Assembly (NCBI GenBank): GCA_019419505.1
Contig: DXZS01000006.1
Span: 81,578 to 145,577 of the forward strand
DNA from: Collinsella sp.
Lineage (GTDB): Bacteria > Actinomycetota > Coriobacteriia > Coriobacteriales > Coriobacteriaceae
Length of the DNA: 64,000 nt
Reading direction: 5' to 3'
Positions 16,718 through 24,509 of this stretch are shown in pieces (within the stretch, counting starts at the first letter, position 1; the number at the start of each line of letters is the position of its first letter). The notes beneath the pieces are model-generated. The model ran no database searches, was not told the DNA's origin, and was given only the letters and a program-made list of their open reading frames with translations. The position numbers were made by a program, and so were the translations under genes.

Positions 16718-17629
16718 TTAAGCACGTGCTGCCTGGGCGATGCCAGCCTTGGCGTTTGCGCGTTTGCCGGCGAGTTCGCAAAAGATCGCGCCGCCGATGA
16801 TAAGCACGGCGCCCATCAGACGGACCGGTGTTATGGCTTCGCCCAAAAGGACGGCCGAGAACACGACCGCCGAAAGCGGCTCGAGGTAGCCGACGACGGC
16901 GACGGTCTGGACGGGCAGTTTGGCGACGGCGCTAAAGTAGAGCAGGCAGCCGATGCCGGTGTTGACGACGCCGAGCATGACGACGGCGCGCCAATCAATA
17001 CTGGCGGCGACGCCGGCGGACAGGAATGAGGGGGCGCCCTGCGTGAGGAGCGTAAGGACCAGCGCGGTCAAAAAGGCGGCGCTCACCTGGAGCGCGGAGT
17101 TCTCGAGGCCCTCGATGTGCGGCGCACCCTTGCTAGCGATGGCCATCAGCGCATAACAAAATGCCGAGGCGATACCGCAGACGATACCCGCAATGGGCAT
17201 GTTGCCGCCTAGACCTTGTGCTGCAATGAGAAAAGCACCGCAGGCGACGGCGATAAACCCGGCGATTTTGCCGCCGGTCAGTTTTTCGCCAAAGATGAGT
17301 GGGGAGAGCGCCATGACAATGATGGGGCCGCAGTAGTACAGCAGCGAGGATACGCCGACGCCGATCGTCTGGTAGGCGCGGAACAGAAAAATCCAGCTGG
17401 CGCCCAGCGCGGCTCCCGAGAGGAGGAGGGCTGCGGCTTCGCTGGGGCGAGATGGCGCCTGCAACTTATGGCGTTGGGTGATGGCGAGGATGGTGACAAG
17501 CGAGAGTGCGCCCAAAAACGTGCGTAGTAGCACGATATCGGAGCTCGGCAGCGCGATGGCGGCGGCGATGATGCCGTTGGAGCCAAACAATAGCAAGGCT
17601 GCTAAGTACGTAAACAGTCCGTTGTTCAT
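16718..17629 (-). CDS. EamA-family (drug/metabolite) transporter
   Basis: 303 residues with 10 hydrophobic segments in two EamA halves (about 1-140 and 150-290). LRTFLGALSLV and YYCGPIIVMALSPLIFGEKL are typical of the first repeat, and VGYLEPLSAVVFSAVLLGE of the second. Inner-membrane exporter of unknown substrate, possibly amino acids or other metabolites. It is divergent from a LysR gene with a dyad between them (17659-17675), so the regulator probably controls it. ATG 17629 is preceded by AAGGGA. Confidence 0.88.
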   Translation of the reverse strand: MNNGLFTYLAALLLFGSNGIIAAAIALPSSDIVLLRTFLGALSLVTILAITQRHKLQAPSRPSEAAALLLSGAALGASWIFLFRAYQTIGVGVSSLLYYCGPIIVMALSPLIFGEKLTGGKIAGFIAVACGAFLIAAQGLGGNMPIAGIVCGIASAFCYALMAIASKGAPHIEGLENSALQVSAAFLTALVLTLLTQGAPSFLSAGVAASIDWRAVVMLGVVNTGIGCLLYFSAVAKLPVQTVAVVGYLEPLSAVVFSAVLLGEAITPVRLMGAVLIIGGAIFCELAGKRANAKAGIAQAARA

Positions 17630-17658
17630 GCGCTGACATCCCTTCTATATCCGAGCAT

Positions 17659-17702
17659 GTTCACTATGGGTGAACTGGATTTAGAAGAAAAGCGAATATA
17701 AT
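17659..17702 (+). promoter_or_regulatory. LysR operator and -10 box in the divergent EamA-LysR region
   Basis: GTTCAC (17659-17664) and GTGAAC (17670-17675) form a perfect dyad with a 5-base gap. A consensus TATAAT at 17697-17702 lies 46 bases before the LysR start. Placement between divergent genes is the usual site for LysR autoregulation and control of the partner gene. No good -35 was identified. Confidence 0.55.
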
Positions 17703-17747
17703 GCATGGATAACATGACAAAAACTCATGCAAAGGTGGAGGGGTGCC

Positions 17748-18605
17748 GTGGAAACGAATATTCAAAAGATGCAGGTGCTGCTCGAGACCGTGCACGCCGG
17801 CAGTTTTACGCGCGCCGCCGAGCGGCTGAGCTATTCGCAGTCGGGCGTGAGCCGTATGGTGGCCGATCTTGAGGCAGACTGGGGCTTTAAAGTGCTCGAT
17901 AGAAGCCGCGAGGGCGTAGTACTTTCTGCCGATGGGCGGCAAGTCATGCCGGCGGTCGAGGCGTTATGCGAGGAATTTGTTCGTTTGCAGCGACGGGTGG
18001 ATGAGATGCGTGGGCTCATGCGCGGCAAAATCTGCATCGGTACGTTTTCGAGCGTGGCGACCCACGTGCTGCCGCCGGTGATTGCGCGCTTTCGCGCCGA
18101 TCACCCGGACGTCGATTATGAGTTGCTGATGGGCGACTATTCAGAGATTGAACAATGGGTGGCTGAGGGTCGTTGTGACCTGGGCTTTATCCCGCGTGAA
18201 CCCCGAGAAAACGGCATGGCATCGCGGTCTTTGGTGCGCGACGAGTTGATGGCGGTAGTGCCGGCAGATTCTTTGCTTGCCACGGCGGAGGTCGTTTCTC
18301 TTGCCGATTTAGCCAACGAGCAGTTTATTCTGCTAGAACGCGGCACCGATGACGAAATTACGCCGCTGTTCCGTCGGGCGGGGCTGACGGTGCGCTCCAA
18401 GCTGTCGACCTGGGATGATTATGCGATTATGGCTATGGTCGAGGACGGCCTGGGCGTGAGCATTCTTCCCGCGCTCATCTTGCGCCGTTGTCAGTTCGAT
18501 GTTGCCGTGCGTTCGCTCGAGGGACATCCCCATCGGCAGATCAACGCCATATATCGAACGGCCGATGTTTCGCTTGCCGCCGCCCGTTTTCTCGAATACC
18601 TCTAA
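17748..18605 (+). CDS. LysR-family transcriptional regulator
   Basis: 285 residues from GTG 17748, which has GGAGGGG upstream; the ATG at 17727 lacks a ribosome site. The winged helix covers about residues 1-60 (LLETVHAGSFTRAAERLSYS, then QSGVSRMVADLEADWG). The effector domain follows, with a LysR/CynR-like pattern ICIGTFSSVATHVLPPVIARF. It is divergent from the EamA exporter gene and likely regulates it in response to the exported compound. Confidence 0.9.
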   Translation: METNIQKMQVLLETVHAGSFTRAAERLSYSQSGVSRMVADLEADWGFKVLDRSREGVVLSADGRQVMPAVEALCEEFVRLQRRVDEMRGLMRGKICIGTFSSVATHVLPPVIARFRADHPDVDYELLMGDYSEIEQWVAEGRCDLGFIPREPRENGMASRSLVRDELMAVVPADSLLATAEVVSLADLANEQFILLERGTDDEITPLFRRAGLTVRSKLSTWDDYAIMAMVEDGLGVSILPALILRRCQFDVAVRSLEGHPHRQINAIYRTADVSLAAARFLEYL

Positions 18606-18667
18606 ACGTGTACACGCCATTGTTTGCTTTGGGCAGATCTCGGAGTCCGGTACATTTTCTTATGAAA

Positions 18668-18746
18668 TTGAACTTTCGAATGAAGCGCCGCGTTATACTG
18701 CTTGCTAAATTGAACCATGGTTCAATTCGTGTTCTATAAATTGAAC
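18668..18746 (+). promoter_or_regulatory. Promoter and TTGAAC operator cluster of the HTH-aminotransferase gene
   Basis: The motif TTGAAC occurs at 18668-18673 and 18741-18746 in the same context (ATTGAACTTT) and twice as an 18-bp perfect palindrome, ATTGAACCATGGTTCAAT, at 18709-18726. A TATACT -10 box lies at 18694-18699, so the palindrome covers the expected transcription start. The likely ligand is the helix-turn-helix domain of the protein encoded directly downstream, giving negative autoregulation. Confidence 0.6.
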
Positions 18747-18767
18747 TTTGCCAGCAAGGAGGTTCTA

Positions 18768-20288
18768 GTGGCCCAAGAGACGTTTAGCGATCGCCTGCGA
18801 CAGGTTATGTCCGATCGCGACGTTCGCCAGTCGGACGTGATTCGCGCATCGGAGATGCTCGGCAAAAAACTCGGCAAGAGTCAGATGAGCCAATATGTGA
18901 GCGGCAAGACGATCCCGCGGCGCGATGTGGCTGAGCTGCTCGCCCGTATTTTGGAGGTCGATGTTACCTGGCTGCTTGCCGGCGACGCCGATCAAGGCGA
19001 GGCATCATCACCCCGCAACGATTCCAAGCCCGAACCCCATCCCTCAGCTCAAATTGCAAGGAGCACCACCATGCGTACTTTTTCTAAATCCACCAAGCTC
19101 GATAACGTCCTGTATGACGTGCGCGGTCCCGTCGTCGACGAGGCCGCCCGTATGGAGGACGAGGGCGAGCGCATCCTCAAGCTCAATATCGGCAACCCGG
19201 CGCCCTTCGGTTTCCGCACGCCCGATGAGGTCATCAAGGACATGCGCCAGCAGCTGCCCGACTGCGAAGGCTATTCCAACTCGCGTGGCCTGTTCTCCGC
19301 GCGCAAGGCGATCATGCAGTATTCGCAGATCAAGGGCCTGCCCAACGTTCAGATGGAGCATATCTACACGGGCAACGGCGTGTCCGAGCTCATTCAGCTT
19401 TCGATGAACGCGCTGCTCGACAATGGCGACGAGATTCTGATCCCCAGCCCCGACTATCCGCTCTGGACGGCGTGCGCAACCCTTGCCGGCGGCCATCCCG
19501 TGCACTATCTGTGCGATGAGCAGGCGGATTGGTATCCCGACCTGGAGGATATGGAGTCCAAGATCACGAGCGCGACCAAAGCCCTCGTCATCATCAACCC
19601 CAACAACCCCACGGGTTCCGTCTATCCGCGCGAGGTGCTCGAGGGCATCGTCGAGGTTGCACGCAGGCATCAGCTGATGATTTTTGCCGATGAGATCTAC
19701 GACCGCCTGTGCATGGACGGCTACGAGCACGTCTCGATTGCCTCGCTCGCCCCCGATCTGCCCTGCGTCACCTTTAGCGGCCTTTCCAAGTCGCACATGA
19801 TCGCGGGCTATCGTATTGGCTGGATGGTGCTTTCGGGCAACCAGCGCTGCATGAGCGACTTCATCATGGGCATCAACATGCTCTCCAACATGCGCCTGTG
19901 CTCCAACGTGCCGGCTCAGTCGATCGTTCAGACGGCACTCGGCGGCCATCAGTCGGTCAACGACTATATCCGTCCCGGCGGCCGTGTCTATGAGCAGCGC
20001 AACTTTGTGTATGAGGCGCTCAACAAGATTGACGGCATCTCGGTGGTTAAGCCGCGTGCGGCGTTCTACATCTTCCCCAAGATGGATGTGAAGAAGTTCA
20101 ACATCACCGATGACGAACAGTTCGCCCTTGACCTGCTGCACGAGAAGAAGATCCTGATCACGCGCGGCGGCGGCTTTAACTGGGCCGAGCCCGACCACTT
20201 CCGCATCGTGTACCTGCCGCGCATGGAAGTGCTCAAAGAGTCGCTCGAAGACCTCGCCGACTTCTTCGATCACTACCGCCAGGCGTAG
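18768..20288 (+). CDS. XRE-type HTH domain fused to class I aminotransferase
   Basis: 506 residues from GTG 18768, with AAGGAGG upstream. Residues 1-75 are a Cro/C1-type helix-turn-helix (DRLRQVMSDRDVRQSDVIRA, then SQMSQYVSGKTIPRRDVAELL). A short linker leads to a full class I PLP aminotransferase of about 405 residues, like AlaA-type alanine transaminases: SNSRGLFSARKAI, the NPNNPTGSVYP loop, FADEIYDRL and the PLP lysine in SGLSKSHMIAGYR. An internal ATG at 19071 begins the enzyme half. The fusion suggests a metabolic enzyme that also regulates its own promoter through TTGAAC sites. This differs from MocR/PdxR proteins, which use a GntR-type head. Confidence 0.87.
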   Translation: MAQETFSDRLRQVMSDRDVRQSDVIRASEMLGKKLGKSQMSQYVSGKTIPRRDVAELLARILEVDVTWLLAGDADQGEASSPRNDSKPEPHPSAQIARSTTMRTFSKSTKLDNVLYDVRGPVVDEAARMEDEGERILKLNIGNPAPFGFRTPDEVIKDMRQQLPDCEGYSNSRGLFSARKAIMQYSQIKGLPNVQMEHIYTGNGVSELIQLSMNALLDNGDEILIPSPDYPLWTACATLAGGHPVHYLCDEQADWYPDLEDMESKITSATKALVIINPNNPTGSVYPREVLEGIVEVARRHQLMIFADEIYDRLCMDGYEHVSIASLAPDLPCVTFSGLSKSHMIAGYRIGWMVLSGNQRCMSDFIMGINMLSNMRLCSNVPAQSIVQTALGGHQSVNDYIRPGGRVYEQRNFVYEALNKIDGISVVKPRAAFYIFPKMDVKKFNITDDEQFALDLLHEKKILITRGGGFNWAEPDHFRIVYLPRMEVLKESLEDLADFFDHYRQA

Positions 20289-20340
20289 GGGATTAGGTAT
20301 CTACCGCCGCAAAAATCGAGGCGTCGCAGGATAGACATAC

Positions 20341-20455
20341 GACAGCGAGCGAGCCGCATTTGCGCCAAGGTGACGTGAAATGAGAGGGCGCTGACCTTCT
20401 GGTCGCGTCCTCGAAATTGAACGCCAGATTGGCGTGAATGCGGCTCGCGCAGCGT
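20341..20455. repeat. Long imperfect inverted repeat between convergent genes
   Basis: Outer arms 20349-20368 and 20429-20448 match at 18 of 20 positions (both carry the core GAGCCGCATT or its complement). An inner hairpin has GAGGGCGCTGACC (20384-20396), loop TTCT, and GGTCGCGTCCTC (20401-20412). It has no coding potential I can support and could be a structured RNA or a palindromic repeat element. Confidence 0.5.
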
Positions 20456-20462
20456 CAAGCGG

Positions 20463-20486
20463 TCCGCCGTTCGGTAGAACGGCGGA
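20463..20486 (-). terminator. Hairpin at the 3' end of the deformylase gene
   Basis: Perfect 10-bp stem TCCGCCGTTC (20463-20472), loop of four, GAACGGCGGA (20477-20486), one base past the stop codon of the minus-strand deformylase gene. No T run follows on either strand. Confidence 0.5.
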
Positions 20487-20487
20487 A

Positions 20488-20898
20488 CTAAATAACGATT
20501 CCTTGGCAGTGGTCGATTTCGTGCTGGATGATCTCGGCGGTGTAGCCCGAGAAGTTTTTGATGCGGTGAACGAAGTTCTCGTCCAAATACTCAACCTTAA
20601 TGCGGCGATAACGGGTGCAGGGACGCTCGCCGATCAGCGAGAGGCATCCTTCGCTCGTCTGATAGGCATTGACCTGCTCAAGAATTTGCGGGTTGTACAT
20701 GAGCAGCGACTTGCTGCCGTCCTTTACGCAGATGATGCGTTTGCGCACGCCGATCATGTTGGCGGCGAGGCCCACGCACTCGTGCTCATGCTCGTGGAGC
20801 GTATCCAGGAGGTCCTGCCCGGTCGCGGCATCGTCGGGTCCTGCGTCTTCGGAAGGCAGGCGCAAAAAGAACTCGGATTTCATGATGGGCTTAATCAT
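20488..20898 (-). CDS. def: Peptide deformylase
   Basis: 136 residues from ATG 20898 with GAGGAG upstream; the open frame extends far 5' without a ribosome site. All three motifs are intact: CVGLAANMIG, SEGCLSLIG with the metal-binding Cys, and QHEIDHCQG with the two His ligands and catalytic Glu. It removes the formyl group from the N-terminal Met of new proteins. It is shorter than E. coli Def (169) and lacks the C-terminal helix, as in other short clostridial and coriobacterial forms. This is likely the working copy, in contrast to the HMIDH paralogue at 12620-13039. Confidence 0.9.
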   Translation of the reverse strand: MIKPIMKSEFFLRLPSEDAGPDDAATGQDLLDTLHEHEHECVGLAANMIGVRKRIICVKDGSKSLLMYNPQILEQVNAYQTSEGCLSLIGERPCTRYRRIKVEYLDENFVHRIKNFSGYTAEIIQHEIDHCQGIVI

Positions 20899-21102
20899 GG
20901 CGGGCTCCTCATGTCTTATGCTTTCGTGGACTTTTAATAATAGCGCGGAAGGAAAGCTGCGCGTCCGCGTTACAATCTTTCGACGTTGGACCATGTTGCC
21001 AGATGTGCCATTTGCGCTGTCTGGCGTAAGTCTAGGGCTCATTTTCGCCCTGGACCGTTCCTCTGGGGCGATGCGATTGTCGTTCTAAGAGGAAGGAATT
21101 TC

Positions 21103-22515
21103 ATGGGGACCAAATCCCAAAAGCAAACTCAATCACCGTCGACAGCCTCGGCGATTCTCGTCGTAATGTATGTTGGAGCCTTTGTTGCCGCGTTTAACGA
21201 GAACATCATTAACGTGGCGCTGCACGACATTATGGCGGCCTTTTCGGTGAGTGCCACCACGGCGCAGTGGCTCGTTTCGGGCTACATGATCGTGACGTCG
21301 ATCTTTACGGCCATCATGGCCTTTCTGTCCGGCCGTTTCTCGACGCGCAAGCTGCTGTTTTTCGCAAGCGGATGCATGGTCGCCGGCGAAGTCCTGTGCC
21401 TGGTCGCTCCGTCGTTTAGCGTTTTGCTGCCGAGTCGTATCCTGCAGGCTGCGGGATCGGGCATCTTGTTTCCGCTCATGATGAACGTGGTACTGTCTTG
21501 CGCCCCGCGCGAGAAGCTCGGTTTGTATCTGAGCCTGGGCGGTGCCTGCATTACGCTGGGGCCGGCGTTTGGGCCCGTGATCAGCGGTCTAATGTGCACG
21601 TTGTTTGGCTGGAGGGCGGTGTTCGTAGTGCCGCTGGTGGGCGGCATTGTGGTCGCTGCGGCGGGCGTAAAGCTCGTTCAGAATGTCGGAGAGCGTTCGA
21701 ACGCCACGCTTGATATTCTGTCGGTGGTTTTGCTCGCTGCCGGTATTACGGCATTTGTGTATTCCGTAGGCGAGTTCTCGACCAATCTAATTGCCGGCAT
21801 CGCGACGCTCTTCGCCGCCATTGTGCTGCTCGGCCTGTTTGCGGCCCGCCAGCTCAAGCTCGAGCATCCGGTGCTTAACGTGCGTCCCATGGCGAGCGTT
21901 CGTTTTTGGCCTGCGTGTCTGCTTGTTGTGGTGTCGATGATGACGACGTTCTCGATGAGCGTTTTGTTGCCGCTCTATTTTGAGGGCGCATACGGCATGA
22001 CCGCACTTGTTGCGGGCCTGCTCATTTTGCCGGCAATTGCCTGCAACGCCGTGACCTCGATTGTGGGCGGACGCGTGATGGACGCCCGTGGCGCATGGCC
22101 GCTGCTGCCGGTCGGCTTTGCCCTGATTGCCGTGGGGCAGATCGCAATCTCGATGACGGCGGCAAGCATGAACATCGGCGTCGTCGTGGCGCTGGCCGTT
22201 GTGGTGTATGCCGGAGTCGGTTTGGTACTGAGCCCCTCGCAGACGGCCGGCTTGGAGACGCTGCCTGCCGCTGAGCATCCTCACGGAACGGCATTGCTCA
22301 ACACGTGGAACATGATTGCCGCATCGTTTGGCCCGTCGCTGTTTATCGGCCTGCTCTCGAGTTCTGCGGCGGCTGTCGGCGCCGCTGGCGCTGCGACCGA
22401 CGTTGCCCAGGCGATTGGATTTGCAGCTGCCGTGCGTGTGGCGGCTGTGATTGCCGTGGTCGGGTTCGCGACGTCGCTGGTGTACGCTCGTCGCGAGTCG
22501 CACATGTCGCATTAA
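21103..22515 (+). CDS. MFS multidrug exporter, DHA2 (EmrB/QacA) type
   Basis: 470 residues from ATG 21103, preceded by GAGGAAGG. Fourteen hydrophobic segments are visible. NIINVALHDIMAAFSVSATT and AQWLVSGYMIVTSIFTAIMA match the DHA2 N-terminal pattern, and GWRAVFVVPL and LGPAFGPVISG are the motif C region. It would export drugs or toxic metabolites using the proton gradient; the substrate is unknown. Divergent from def, with a 204-base gap. No regulator gene is attached. Confidence 0.88.
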   Translation: MGTKSQKQTQSPSTASAILVVMYVGAFVAAFNENIINVALHDIMAAFSVSATTAQWLVSGYMIVTSIFTAIMAFLSGRFSTRKLLFFASGCMVAGEVLCLVAPSFSVLLPSRILQAAGSGILFPLMMNVVLSCAPREKLGLYLSLGGACITLGPAFGPVISGLMCTLFGWRAVFVVPLVGGIVVAAAGVKLVQNVGERSNATLDILSVVLLAAGITAFVYSVGEFSTNLIAGIATLFAAIVLLGLFAARQLKLEHPVLNVRPMASVRFWPACLLVVVSMMTTFSMSVLLPLYFEGAYGMTALVAGLLILPAIACNAVTSIVGGRVMDARGAWPLLPVGFALIAVGQIAISMTAASMNIGVVVALAVVVYAGVGLVLSPSQTAGLETLPAAEHPHGTALLNTWNMIAASFGPSLFIGLLSSSAAAVGAAGAATDVAQAIGFAAAVRVAAVIAVVGFATSLVYARRESHMSH

Positions 22516-22575
22516 TGTGTGCACATAGATTCTGCAGCTAGATTGGATGGCAACACCATAAACTAATGGACGTTT

Positions 22576-22663
22576 TGCCGAGAGGCATGAATGTTTAAAG
22601 CGCAAAGAGTGCGCGACGGGCCCCGCGAATGGGGTGATGATGCCCGAGAGGGCTAAGAAGGAG
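22576..22663 (+). promoter_or_regulatory. Multi-hairpin leader of the RGG protein gene
   Basis: Four short hairpins follow each other in the leader: GCC-GAGA-GGC (22577-22586), GCGC-AAAGAGT-GCGC (22600-22614), CCCC-GCGAAT-GGGG (22621-22634) and GCCC-GAGA-GGGC (22642-22653). Two have GAGA tetraloops of GNRA type. The ribosome site AAGGAG (22658-22663) follows at once. The array looks like a structured 5' UTR that could bind protein or control translation. I do not recognise it as a known riboswitch. Confidence 0.5.
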
Positions 22664-22667
22664 TCTC

Positions 22668-23579
22668 ATGTCCGAGAACGAAGAGATCATGAACGAGACC
22701 GAGAACGAGACCATGGCTGCCGAGGTTGAGGCAGTCGAGACCGTGGAGACCGAAGCTGCCGAGGTTGAGGCTGCTGACGAGGTTTCCGCCGAGGAGGAGG
22801 CCGAGGTTGTCGAGGCCGCCGTTGATTACGATGACGAAGAGCTGATGGACAAGATGCAGAAGGCCGCCCGCCTGCTGCGTAGCCGTCGCTTTGCTATTTC
22901 CAAGGAGGAGGAGGCCAAGGCCGAGCGCATGGCGAACATCGAGCGCGCCATCAAGCTTCTTGACCTCAAGCCCAAGATGGAGCAGAAGGAAATGTCCGAC
23001 CTGCTGGGCATGCGCCTCCGTGAGCTCGATGGCCTGATGGCCGAGGCCGAGGCTGCCGATCTGGTCGGCCGCATCGACGACGCCGAGGGCGATATGCGCA
23101 AGATTGTTGTCTTCGCCGCCGAGGATGCCGCTGAGGGCCTGGTCGAGCTTGCCAACAAGAAGGAGAAGCTCCTGCCCGAGCTTTCTTACGAGGAGGCCAC
23201 CGAGCTGATGGCCGCTCTCGATAAGGTTATCGCTCCGCTCGTCGCCATGGGCCTGGACGAGGACCGCGGTCCTCGCGGCGGCCGTGACGACCGTGGCGGC
23301 CGTGGCGGTGACCGCGGCGGTCGCGGCGGCTTTGGCGATCGCGGTGGCCGTGGCGGTGACCGCGGCGGTCGCGGTGGCGATCGCGGTGGCCGTGGCGGCT
23401 TTGGTGACCGTGGCGGCGACCGTGGCGGTCGCGGCGGCTTTGGCGGCAACCGTGGTGGCTATGGCGATCGCGGTGGCAACCGTGGCGGCTTTGGCGGCAA
23501 CCGTGGTAACGACCGTGGCGGTCGCGGTGGCGATCGTGGCGGCCGCAACGGCGGCGGCTTCCGCGGTAACCGCTTCTAG
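22668..23579 (+). CDS. Acidic protein with winged-helix-like core and long RGG-repeat tail
   Basis: 303 residues. Residues 1-60 are very acidic (Glu-rich). A helical middle of about 60-195 (DDEELMDKMQKAARLLRSRR, then LLDLKPKMEQKEMSDLLGMR) could be a winged-helix-like fold. From about 200 to the end the chain is built from RGG, GDRGGRGGFG and GGNRGG units, ending FRGNRF. Such tails in other proteins bind RNA and promote condensates; DEAD-box helicases and RNA-binding proteins carry them. No known catalytic motif is present. The gene is single, with a hairpin-rich leader and a terminator behind it. A role in RNA binding is inferred from the tail only. Confidence 0.75.
   Translation: MSENEEIMNETENETMAAEVEAVETVETEAAEVEAADEVSAEEEAEVVEAAVDYDDEELMDKMQKAARLLRSRRFAISKEEEAKAERMANIERAIKLLDLKPKMEQKEMSDLLGMRLRELDGLMAEAEAADLVGRIDDAEGDMRKIVVFAAEDAAEGLVELANKKEKLLPELSYEEATELMAALDKVIAPLVAMGLDEDRGPRGGRDDRGGRGGDRGGRGGFGDRGGRGGDRGGRGGDRGGRGGFGDRGGDRGGRGGFGGNRGGYGDRGGNRGGFGGNRGNDRGGRGGDRGGRNGGGFRGNRF
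23275..23576 (+). repeat. In-gene tandem repeat encoding RGG units
   Basis: About 300 bases of imperfect repeats of cGtGGCGG-type units coding for DRGGRGG and RGGFG. The period is a multiple of three, so the frame is kept. Slippage here could change tail length between strains. Confidence 0.8.
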
Positions 23580-23583
23580 TTGG

Positions 23584-23611
23584 GTTACGCGGTTTTACCA
23601 AACCGCGTAAC
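23584..23611 (+). terminator. Terminator of the RGG protein gene
   Basis: Perfect 12-bp stem GTTACGCGGTTT (23584-23595), loop TACC, AAACCGCGTAAC (23600-23611), starting five bases after the stop codon. Confidence 0.75.
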
Positions 23612-23624
23612 TAGTTGACGCTGC

Positions 23625-23723
23625 GCGCCCACCAGAGCGACAACTTGTCATTCAAAGAGGACGGCATGACCAGAAGGTCTATGCCGTCCTCTTTTCATGC
23701 CAAGTTGTCGCTCTGGTGGGCGC
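23625..23723. repeat. 99-bp near-perfect palindrome
   Basis: Outer arms of 23 bp are perfectly paired (23625-23647 with 23701-23723; core CACCAGAGCGACAACTTG). Small internal loops follow (TCATTC and TCATGC), then 14-bp perfect arms AAAGAGGACGGCAT (23654-23667) and ATGCCGTCCTCTTT (23681-23694), and a GACC-AGAA-GGTC tip. The open frame across it is only a by-product of the palindrome. No gene lies between 23580 and 23901. Confidence 0.75.
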
Positions 23724-23787
23724 TCGCTGTCGGTACCAAGACATCGGCGTTGCCGGAGCAGCCGTTGGGAACGTTCTTAAACGACTA

Positions 23788-23869
23788 CATAGCATGAGAG
23801 TGGATAATCTCCCGGTTTGAGTCTGCATTCAAGCTCAAAGTGGGAGATTATCCACTCTCATTTGCTATG
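23788..23869. repeat. 82-bp palindrome with 20-bp perfect arms
   Basis: Arms ATGAGAGTGGATAATCTCCC (23794-23813) and its exact complement (23842-23861), extended outward by CATAGC / GCTATG and inward by TTTGAG (23816-23821) and CTCAAA (23834-23839). It lies 65 bases after the preceding palindrome and 33 bases before the pdxT stop. Confidence 0.75.
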
Positions 23870-23901
23870 CGTCCGAAAATCCACGCTCGTTTGTTTTCTG
23901 C

Positions 23902-24489
23902 CTACATTTGGAGGAAGAGCTCGTGGAGGCGGGTGTCGTCGTCGAGCTCGGGGTGGAAGGTGACGCCGAGCTGGTTGCCCTGGCGGGCGGCGACGATGCG
24001 CCCGTCGACTTTCGCTAAGGCCTTGGCGTCGCCGTGGACCTCGACGATGCGGGGCGCGCGGATAAACGTCAGCGGCACTTCATCGTCGATGCCGGCTACC
24101 TGCCCCTTGGTTCGAAAGCTGCCGAGCTGCCTGCCGTAGGCATTGCGCTCGACAAGCACATCCATGGTTGCCAAACGCGGCGTGCCCTTATCGTCATGGG
24201 CGGCAATGTCGTGAGCCAGTAGAATCAGGCCGGCGCAAGTGCCCAGGACGGGCATGCCTTCAGCGATACGGGCACGAAGCTCCTCGAGCATGCCCAACTC
24301 ATCAAGCAGCTTCCCTTGAACGGTAGACTCGCCGCCGGGAAGTACCAGACGGTCAAAGTCCTGCTTCAAATCAGCCGCCTGCCTCAGCTCAATACAACGT
24401 GCGCCCAGCTCAGATAGCCTTGCCTCGTGCTCGGCAAAAGCGCCTTGGACCGCCAGCACGGCGACCGTTTGGTCTGCATAATCGCTCAT
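23902..24489 (-). CDS. pdxT: Pyridoxal 5'-phosphate synthase glutaminase subunit
   Basis: 195 residues. The type 1 glutamine amidotransferase triad is visible: Cys in LGTCAGLILLA near 80, and His and Glu in TFHPELDDD near 175. GGESTV near residue 52 is the PdxT signature. It frees ammonia from glutamine and channels it to PdxS for synthesis of PLP. The gene follows pdxS by 20 bases in the same operon, and the divergent gene encodes a PdxR-type regulator. Confidence 0.95.
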   Translation of the reverse strand: MSDYADQTVAVLAVQGAFAEHEARLSELGARCIELRQAADLKQDFDRLVLPGGESTVQGKLLDELGMLEELRARIAEGMPVLGTCAGLILLAHDIAAHDDKGTPRLATMDVLVERNAYGRQLGSFRTKGQVAGIDDEVPLTFIRAPRIVEVHGDAKALAKVDGRIVAARQGNQLGVTFHPELDDDTRLHELFLQM

Positions 24490-24509
24490 GTGCGATCCTT
24501 TCTGCTGGA

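Noticed and set aside
19044..20273. 409-residue minus-strand open frame
   Set aside because: Antisense to the HTH-aminotransferase gene and composed of typical shadow sequence.
23275..23576. Periodic repeats resembling a CRISPR array
   Set aside because: The period is short, keeps the reading frame, encodes RGG units and has no unique spacers.
23284..23610. Ala/Val-rich open frame of 108 residues
   Set aside because: A second reading of the RGG-coding repeat; has no ribosome site and no composition like a real protein.
23615..23797. 60-residue open frame downstream of the RGG gene
   Set aside because: It crosses the 99-bp palindrome, so its frame is a by-product of the inverted repeat.
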